Of a stretch of DNA of 64,000 nucleotides, positions 58,566 through 64,000 are shown one piece after another. Position numbers and translations under genes: made by a program. The stretch covers positions 23,300 through 87,299 of the forward strand of contig JAKMFW010000026.1 in NCBI GenBank assembly GCA_022425325.1, written 5' to 3'. This stretch comes from Acidimicrobiales bacterium (GTDB lineage Bacteria > Actinomycetota > Acidimicrobiia > Acidimicrobiales > Aldehydirespiratoraceae). The notes beneath the pieces are model-generated. The model was not told the DNA's origin. It was given only the letters and a program-made list of their open reading frames with translations, and ran no database searches. Numbering within the stretch: position 1 is the stretch's first letter; every line of letters begins with the position of its first letter.

Positions 58566-59510
58566 GTGAGCGTCAAGAGGCTGTCGGTCCCCGAACTGGT
58601 GGGGCGTGCGCTCGAGGGTAACCGTCGCGCCATCGGGCGAATGCTCACGCTGATCGAACGGGGTGGCGAGCCGGCCGACGAGATCACCGACCTCACCCAC
58701 CCGGCCACCAACGGCGCCCACGTCGTCGGCATCACCGGCGCACCCGGCGCCGGCAAGTCGACCCTCACCGGCCAACTGATCCGCCACCTGCCGACGCTCG
58801 GCCTGAAGCCGGCGGTGCTGGCCGTCGATCCGTCGTCACCGCTCACCGGTGGCGCCATCCTCGGCGACCGAGTCCGCATGGACGATGTCGCCGGAGACGG
58901 CGGCTTCATCCGCTCGGTCGCCACCCGCGGCCATGCCGGCGGCCTGGCGCTGTCGGTCCCCGGTTCAGTGCGAGCCTTCGACGCCTGCGGATTCGACCCT
59001 GTGCTGATCGAGACGGTCGGCGTCGGTCAGGTCGAGGTCGACGTCGCCGGAGCGGCCGACACCACGGTCGTGGTCGTGAATCCCGGCTGGGGCGATGCGG
59101 TGCAGGCGAACAAGGCGGGACTCCTCGAGGTCGCCGACGTGTTCGTGATCAACAAGGCCGATCGCGACGGCGCCAACGACACCCGCCGGGATCTCGAACT
59201 CATGCTCGATCTCAGCCATGTGAGCGGCCACGAGGACGGCACCGGTTACCGACCGCCGATCCTGATGACCACCGCCACCGATGGTTCGGGTGTCGAGGCG
59301 ATGTGGGAGGCAGTCACCGCCCACCGAACACATCTCGAAGCCACGGGTTCACTCGAACGTCGGCGTGCCGCACGCTTCCGCTATGAGGTGGCGAGCCGAC
59401 TCACCACCCGGATGGAGCGCTCGATCACACGCTCGGTCGACGGCCTCACCCCCGACGGCCGCTCCCCCGCCACGGTTGCCGCCGACCTGGCAGCCGACCT
59501 CCTCGCCTGA
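58566..59510 (+). CDS. meaB: MeaB/ArgK-family G-protein chaperone of the B12 mutase
   Basis: 314-residue P-loop GTPase that loads and protects adenosylcobalamin in acyl-CoA mutases. Walker A GAPGAGKST is at 58-66, the family's DPSSPLTGGAILGDRVRM near 86-103, and the ETVGVGQVEVDV switch near 142-153. The NKAD base-recognition motif confirms guanine specificity. GTG 58566 lies 4 nt after the small-subunit stop. Its presence makes this a full mutase module. Confidence 0.92.
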   Translation: MSVKRLSVPELVGRALEGNRRAIGRMLTLIERGGEPADEITDLTHPATNGAHVVGITGAPGAGKSTLTGQLIRHLPTLGLKPAVLAVDPSSPLTGGAILGDRVRMDDVAGDGGFIRSVATRGHAGGLALSVPGSVRAFDACGFDPVLIETVGVGQVEVDVAGAADTTVVVVNPGWGDAVQANKAGLLEVADVFVINKADRDGANDTRRDLELMLDLSHVSGHEDGTGYRPPILMTTATDGSGVEAMWEAVTAHRTHLEATGSLERRRAARFRYEVASRLTTRMERSITRSVDGLTPDGRSPATVAADLAADLLA

Positions 59511-59526
59511 GAGGCCCGGGTCGTCC

Positions 59527-59532
59527 TAGGGT
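59527..59532 (+). promoter_or_regulatory. Candidate leaderless -10 of the SDR gene
   Basis: TAGGGT lies 8 nt before the ATG at 59541, in the 30-nt gap after the MeaB gene, so the SDR/oxidase pair may have its own promoter. Confidence 0.45.
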
Positions 59533-59540
59533 CTCGACCC

Positions 59541-60272
59541 ATGGGACGCCTCGAGAACAAGATCGCACTCATCACCGGAGCCGCCCGCGGCCAGGGAGCC
59601 GCCGAGGCGGCTCGGTTCATCGAGGAGGGAGCGACGGTCGTCCTCACCGATGTGCTCGACGACCTCGGCAGGCAGACCGCCGCCGGTCTCGGCGAGCGCG
59701 CCAGCTACCTCCATCTCGACGTCAGTGGCCCGGATCAGTGGCAGCGCGTGGTCGATCATGTCATCGCCGACCACGGGCGCCTCGACGTGCTCGTGAACAA
59801 CGCCGGCATCTTCGAGGTGGTCGACATGGAGAACACCTCACTGGACCTCTGGGACACGATGGTCGCCATCAACCAGACCGGCGTTTTCCTCGGCATGCAG
59901 ACCGCCGCCCGCCCCATGAAGGAGGCCGGCTCCGGAAGCATCATCAACATCTCCTCGGTCGCCGGCCTCTCGGGCACACCGATCTGCCATGCCTACGGGG
60001 CGACCAAGTGGGCGGTGCGAGGCATGACGAAAAGCGCGGCCATGGAACTCGCCCCGCACGGCGTTCGAGTGAACTCGGTGCATCCCGGCATCATCGACAC
60101 CGAGATGTTGCAGTCCTTCGGCGGCAACATCGAGACGATCGAGCAGCGCATCCCGCTCGGCCGCGTCGCTGAGGCCACCGAGGTCGCTGAGGTCGTGCTG
60201 TTTCTGGCCAGCGATGAGGCGAGCTACTGCACAGGCCACGAGTTCGTGGTCGACGGCGCCATGGTGGCCTGA
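59541..60272 (+). CDS. Short-chain dehydrogenase/reductase (3-alpha/20-beta-HSD-like)
   Basis: 243-residue classical SDR: GAARGQG cofactor loop at 13-19, NNAG near 87, catalytic Ser in INISSVAG and Y-x3-K in YGATKWA. The GAARGQG loop and the C-terminal SDEASYCTGHEFVVDGA pattern are typical of NAD-dependent hydroxysteroid or 3-hydroxyacyl dehydrogenases in actinobacteria. It is coupled to the following FMN oxidase by a TGATG overlap. Confidence 0.9.
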   Translation: MGRLENKIALITGAARGQGAAEAARFIEEGATVVLTDVLDDLGRQTAAGLGERASYLHLDVSGPDQWQRVVDHVIADHGRLDVLVNNAGIFEVVDMENTSLDLWDTMVAINQTGVFLGMQTAARPMKEAGSGSIINISSVAGLSGTPICHAYGATKWAVRGMTKSAAMELAPHGVRVNSVHPGIIDTEMLQSFGGNIETIEQRIPLGRVAEATEVAEVVLFLASDEASYCTGHEFVVDGAMVA

Positions 60273-61411
60273 TGGCCGACCTCATGGATCGCTTTCCGGC
60301 GATCGAGGACCTCGAACGGCGGGCGAAACGCCGGTTGCCCCACTTCAGTTGGGAGTACCTCGCCAGCGGCACCGGCGACGAGTCGGCGATGCACCGCAAT
60401 CGATCGGCGCTGCTCGATGTCGAACTCGTTCCTCAGCTGATGAAGGGCGTGATCGAACCCGACACGCGTACGACCCTTTTCGGTGTGGAGCATGCCGCCC
60501 CGATCGGCGTCGCGCCGCTCGGCATGTCGGGGCTGATCTGGCCGGGGGCCGACCAGGCGCTCGCCCGCACTGCCCAGGCGAAGGGGTTCCCGCACGTCCT
60601 GAGCACCGTTGCGACCACCACGCCCGAAGATGTCGGCCCGTTGGCCGGCGACATGGGCTGGTTTCAGCTGTACCCACCCCGCGACGACACCCTCCGATCG
60701 GATCTGCTCGACCGAGTCGAAGGGGCCGGCTACCGCACGCTCGTGATCACCGCGGATGTGCCGAAGGGCAGCCGCCGCGAGCGGCAACGCAAGGCCCACA
60801 TTCGGGTACCGCCGAAGATCACCCCGCGGCTCATGTGGCAATCGGTCACCCATCCCGGCTGGTCGGTGGCGGTCGTCCGTCACGGGATTCCGCGCTTTCG
60901 CACCATCGAGCACTACATCGACGGGACATCGCTCGCCTCCGTTGCCGGCTTCGTGGGCGCCAGCCTCGGCGGTTCGCTGAGCTTCGACTATGTCGCCGAG
61001 GTCCGGGCGCGATGGACGGGCAACATCGTCGTCAAGGGCATCCTCGATCCAGCCGATGCGCGACGTTCGGTCGACGTCGGCGCCGACGCCATCTGGGTCT
61101 CGAACCATGGTGGCCGTCAGCTCGAAGCCGCGCCGGCGGCGATCAGCTGCCTGCCGGCGATCGCCGCCGAGATCGGCGTTGAGGTGCCGGTCTTGTTCGA
61201 CTCCGGTGTCCGTTCGGGGGCCGACGTCGCTCGGGCGATCAGCCGCGGGGCTGATTTCGTCTTCGCCGGTCGACCCTTCTACTTCGGGCTCGGCGCACTC
61301 GGTGCCGACGGCGCCGGGCACGCGTACGAGATCCTCCACGACGGCCTGCTGAACGTGATGCACCAGACCGGCTGTGTCCGCCCGGCCGAGCTGCGAGAAC
61401 GTACCGGCTGA
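60272..61411 (+). CDS. FMN-dependent 2-hydroxyacid oxidase/dehydrogenase
   Basis: 379-residue TIM-barrel flavoprotein of the lactate/glycolate oxidase family. The active-site pattern SNHGGRQLE (catalytic His and substrate Arg) is near 276-284, FMN is held by WFQLYPP near 130 and by DSGVRSGADV then AGRPFYFG near the end. It oxidises an L-2-hydroxy acid to a 2-oxo acid. Membrane-bound LldD members have an extra loop that could not be resolved by eye. Translation is coupled to the SDR. It converges with an iron-sulfur gene 22 nt away. Confidence 0.9.
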   Translation: MADLMDRFPAIEDLERRAKRRLPHFSWEYLASGTGDESAMHRNRSALLDVELVPQLMKGVIEPDTRTTLFGVEHAAPIGVAPLGMSGLIWPGADQALARTAQAKGFPHVLSTVATTTPEDVGPLAGDMGWFQLYPPRDDTLRSDLLDRVEGAGYRTLVITADVPKGSRRERQRKAHIRVPPKITPRLMWQSVTHPGWSVAVVRHGIPRFRTIEHYIDGTSLASVAGFVGASLGGSLSFDYVAEVRARWTGNIVVKGILDPADARRSVDVGADAIWVSNHGGRQLEAAPAAISCLPAIAAEIGVEVPVLFDSGVRSGADVARAISRGADFVFAGRPFYFGLGALGADGAGHAYEILHDGLLNVMHQTGCVRPAELRERTG

Positions 61412-61433
61412 CCGTCGTCGGGGCCGCCCAGGC

Positions 61434-62315
61434 TCAGGCTTTTCGGGTGGGGGCGTCGACCGGCTGGACGTATTGCCAACCGAAACGGCCCTTGATGCAG
61501 AGCATCCCGCTGGTGACCGAGTGGTCGGCGGGCGACGTGACCTTCACGATCTTGTCGTCCTGGGTGTGCAGTTCGAGGTTGCAGCCGACACCGCAGTAGG
61601 AGCAGACCGTTCGGGTGACGTCTTGGTCCTCGGGCCGCCAGTCGTCTGCTTGACGAAGGTCGTATTCGGTCTTGAACTGGATGGCGCCGGTCGGGCAGAC
61701 CCCGATGCAGTTGCCGCAGTACACACAGGCCGAGTCGGGCAGGGTGACGTCGAACTCGGTGGAGATCCGAGCGTCGAAACCTCGGCCGCTTACGGCGATT
61801 GCGTAGGTGTGCTGGGCGTCATCGCCGCACGCCTCGACGCACTTGTAACAGAGCACGCAGCGGTCGTAATCGCGGATGTAGAGGTTGTCCTGGATCTTCG
61901 GCGCTTCACCCATGCGCAGCGCCGGGAGCTCGTACTGGTCGTAGCGCGAGGTGTCGGATCCGTAGTGATCCATCCACTTCTGCAGCTCGGGGGCTTGATC
62001 GAGGTCGACCCCGGAGCCGAGGAACTCAAGCACCATCTTGCGGCTGTGCTTCACCCGCTCGGAATCGGTCTCGACGACCATGCCCTCCTCGGCGGGACGA
62101 GCACACGACGGAACGAGTGCCCGCTGGCCCTCGACCTCGACGACACACACCCGGCAGACATTTACCGGGGTGAGGTTCTCCGCCCAGCACAGGGTGGGCG
62201 TGTCGATGCCGGCCGACTCGCAGGCCTTGTGGATCGAGGTGCCCTCGGGAACCTCGACGGCCTGCCCGTCGATCGTCAGAGACACGGTCACAACCGAAGT
62301 CGGATCGTCGGTCAT
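61434..62315 (-). CDS. Iron-sulfur protein resembling the N-terminus of formate dehydrogenase alpha
   Basis: 293-residue cytoplasmic electron-transfer protein. In order: a NuoG/FdsA-type 2Fe-2S domain (Cys at CWAENLTPVNVCRVC and a later PSC), two ferredoxin 4Fe-4S sites (CVLCYKCVEAC and CVYCGNCIGVC), and a 4Fe-4S motif (CSYCGVGC with a later CIKG) that normally opens the molybdopterin domain of formate dehydrogenase. The protein stops about 15 residues after that, where the catalytic domain should begin. The His/Cys4 cluster motif usual between the 2Fe-2S and ferredoxin domains has no cysteines here. The next gene is convergent, so the missing catalytic part is not downstream. It starts two bases after the NuoEF-like stop. 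Either a split formate dehydrogenase or a dedicated diaphorase module. Confidence 0.82.
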   Translation of the reverse strand: MTDDPTSVVTVSLTIDGQAVEVPEGTSIHKACESAGIDTPTLCWAENLTPVNVCRVCVVEVEGQRALVPSCARPAEEGMVVETDSERVKHSRKMVLEFLGSGVDLDQAPELQKWMDHYGSDTSRYDQYELPALRMGEAPKIQDNLYIRDYDRCVLCYKCVEACGDDAQHTYAIAVSGRGFDARISTEFDVTLPDSACVYCGNCIGVCPTGAIQFKTEYDLRQADDWRPEDQDVTRTVCSYCGVGCNLELHTQDDKIVKVTSPADHSVTSGMLCIKGRFGWQYVQPVDAPTRKA

Positions 62316-62317
62316 CG

Positions 62318-64000
62318 TCACGACGGCACCCCCGGGACGAGGCCCAGCTTGATGGCGGAGTTGATGGCGTTGGTGGCGGTATGGCCAAAGCCGCAGATCG
62401 AGGCGTCGACCATCACCTGGGCGATGTCGTCGACGAGTTGGCGCCGCTCCGACGTGAGCGACCCCTTCTCCTGGAGGACGACCATCGTCTCGTTCTGACG
62501 GACGCAGCCGACTCGGCACGGCACGCACTGGCCGCACGACTCGTCGCGGAAGAACTGCGAGATGCGCACGAGCACGTCGACAAGGTCGATCTCATCGGTG
62601 AAGGCCATGACGACACCCGAGCCGAGGGTGGTGCCGCGTTCGCGGGCGTCCTCGAGGGTGATCGGCATGTCGAGGTAGAAACGGTCGACGAAGGAGCCGG
62701 CCGCACCACCCATCAAGACGGCGTTGAGTTCGCCGGAACCGGTGAGTCCACCCGCCAGTTCGAGCACCTCGCCGAGCGTGGTGCCGAACTCGACCTCGTA
62801 GACGCCGGGCTTGGCGACCCGGCCGCTGAGGCAGAGCAGCTTGGTACCGGGCGACCGCTCGGTGCCGCGGCTGCGGTAACCGTCCGCGCCGATCTGCACG
62901 ATGTCGAGCACATTGAGCAGGGTCTCGGGATTGTTGATCGCCGTCGGTTCCTGGAAGAGGCCGTGGGTGGTCGGGAACGGCGGCTTGCTCCGTGGCTCGC
63001 CGCGGAACCCCTCGAGCGAGGCGAAGAGTGCGGTCTCCTCGCCACAGATGTAGGCGCCTGCGCCGCGACGGATCTCGATGTGGAACCGATGGCCGGAGCC
63101 GGCGGCATCGTCGCCGAGCAGACCGGCCTCGAGCGCCTGGTCGATGGCGTTCTGCAGACGAGCGGTGGCAAGTGGATACTCGCCGCGGATGTAGATCCAG
63201 CCGTTTTCGGCGCCGGTGGCGAAACCGGCGACCGTGAGGGCCTCGATGACGGCGAACGGATCGTTCTCCATCACGACGCGGTCCTTGAAGGTGCCGGGCT
63301 CGGACTCGTCGCAGTTGGCGACGACGTGCTTCGGGCGGCCCTGCTCGGCGGCGACCGCCCGCCACTTGATGCCAGTGGGGAAAGCGGCTCCGCCACGGCC
63401 CGACAGGCCGGAGTCGGCGACGGCGGTGCACACGGCCTCCGGACCCATCTCGATGGCGGCAGTGAGCGACTCGTACCCGCCGTGGGCGCGGTAGGAGTCG
63501 AGGGAGGTCGGGTCGACCACACCGATGCGCTTCAACAAGCGAAGCGACTCGTCGCCCTTCTGGTGGAACAGTTCGTAGGGCGTGTCATCGGCGGGAACGG
63601 AGTCGGGGCCGCCGACCCCCTGGACGAAGACGGCGACCTCGCCGGTGACATGGTCGGCACGTTCGCACTGGCCGAGGCACGGCGACTCGTGCACGTTCAC
63701 ACCCCGGGCCTTCAGTTCAGCGATGCGGTCGGCTGCACCGGCGATCTGGCAGGCCGCATCGACACACACGTGGGTGACGTCGCCGGCCTGCGACGGCTCC
63801 TCGACCCGGAACAAGTCGTAGAAGGTGGCGACGCCGTAGGCCTCGGCTGGCGGGACCTGCAAGGTCTCGCACACATAGTTGAGGCCACCCGGGCTGATCC
63901 AGCCCTTCGCGTTCTGCAGCGCATGCAACGCAGGCAACAGCAAGTGGCGATGACCATGACGCGCCGACGTGCCAGCGCGGATCAACCGCTCGCTCTCGCG
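62318..64000 (-). CDS. NuoE-NuoF fusion (NADH-binding diaphorase subunit), 5' end off window
   Basis: At least 560 residues; the frame is open to the window edge, so the true start is probably outside (a TTG at 63985 is an unlikely start). The N-terminal part is NuoE-like with a 2Fe-2S site (CVDAAC, then CLGQC). The C-terminal part is NuoF-like: FMN loop SGRGGAAFPTGIKW, NADH loop GAGAYICGEETALF and the 4Fe-4S motif ESCGQCVPC with a further Cys. This fusion is the beta subunit of NAD-linked formate dehydrogenases and NAD-reducing hydrogenases. It would exchange electrons between NAD(H) and the adjoining iron-sulfur protein. Which oxidoreductase it serves is unclear, as no catalytic subunit is visible. 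Confidence 0.88.
   Translation of the reverse strand, partial: RESERLIRAGTSARHGHRHLLLPALHALQNAKGWISPGGLNYVCETLQVPPAEAYGVATFYDLFRVEEPSQAGDVTHVCVDAACQIAGAADRIAELKARGVNVHESPCLGQCERADHVTGEVAVFVQGVGGPDSVPADDTPYELFHQKGDESLRLLKRIGVVDPTSLDSYRAHGGYESLTAAIEMGPEAVCTAVADSGLSGRGGAAFPTGIKWRAVAAEQGRPKHVVANCDESEPGTFKDRVVMENDPFAVIEALTVAGFATGAENGWIYIRGEYPLATARLQNAIDQALEAGLLGDDAAGSGHRFHIEIRRGAGAYICGEETALFASLEGFRGEPRSKPPFPTTHGLFQEPTAINNPETLLNVLDIVQIGADGYRSRGTERSPGTKLLCLSGRVAKPGVYEVEFGTTLGEVLELAGGLTGSGELNAVLMGGAAGSFVDRFYLDMPITLEDARERGTTLGSGVVMAFTDEIDLVDVLVRISQFFRDESCGQCVPCRVGCVRQNETMVVLQEKGSLTSERRQLVDDIAQVMVDASICGFGHTATNAINSAIKLGLVPGVPS

Noticed and set aside
1..64000. tRNA, rRNA, insertion sequence, integrase or attachment-site signals
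   Set aside because: None was seen by eye on either strand; gene-free gaps are all under 200 nt and hold promoters, operators or hairpins. A covariance-model scan would be needed for small RNAs.

Overview
The window reads as chromosomal DNA of a high-GC, aerobic, heterotrophic actinobacterium. Acidimicrobiia (Ilumatobacter-like marine or brackish lineages) is my best guess, inferred from gene content and not from a marker gene. Pointers are the uniformly high GC, F420-type enzymes (an LLM-class oxidoreductase and a DDN-family protein), an isobutyryl-CoA-mutase-type operon, many GTG starts, dense 1-4 nt overlaps between genes, and many genes preceded by a TAnnnT hexamer only 6-8 nt from the start codon (leaderless transcription). 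No rRNA, tRNA, CRISPR array or insertion sequence was seen, and no gene-free stretch exceeds 300 bases.

Layout. 1-2039 (-): a partial alpha/beta hydrolase and MetY. 2234-6928 (+): a ProV-ProW-ProX betaine-type uptake system whose permease carries an extra 8-helix membrane domain. 7099-8864 (-): rhodanese, MetZ, DUF1737. 9035-11776: a LysR regulator divergent from two 2OG/Fe(II) oxygenases. 11834-21423 (-): a tight operon IclR > MttB-family methyltransferase > Rieske oxygenase > dimethylglycine/sarcosine dehydrogenase-like protein > DddP-like protein, then a Baeyer-Villiger monooxygenase and an NTF2-like protein. 21485-26462: GNAT, acyl-CoA synthetase, DUF2889, TauD-type dioxygenase and an LLM flavoprotein. 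26504-34397 (-): a second tight operon LysR > MttB-family protein > DapA-family protein > aldehyde dehydrogenase > FAD amine/imino-acid oxidase > two SDRs. 34474-51224: two xanthine-dehydrogenase-family operons, a second DddP-like M24 protein with two DMT exporters, a SET-domain protein, other transporters and two anchored hypotheticals. 51272-56438: two acyl-CoA dehydrogenases, TetR, P450, a DDN-family protein and MarR. 56493-61411 (+): isobutyryl-CoA-mutase-type large and small subunits, MeaB-type GTPase, SDR and FMN 2-hydroxyacid oxidase. 61434-64000 (-): a NuoE-NuoF fusion (runs off the window) and an iron-sulfur protein resembling only the N-terminal third of an NAD-linked formate dehydrogenase alpha subunit.

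How they may work together. The window looks like an island for uptake and oxidation of methylated osmolytes and imino-acid betaines. ProVWX would import quaternary ammonium compounds. The IclR operon would strip methyl groups (Rieske, MttB, folate-dependent dehydrogenase) and may cleave DMSP (DddP-like protein with every catalytic position conserved). The LysR operon has the enzyme classes of hydroxyproline-betaine breakdown to 2-oxoglutarate. MetY and MetZ could assimilate reduced sulfur, and the MCM-fold operon handles branched acyl-CoA. These pathway assignments are inferences from family identity, key residues and operon structure.
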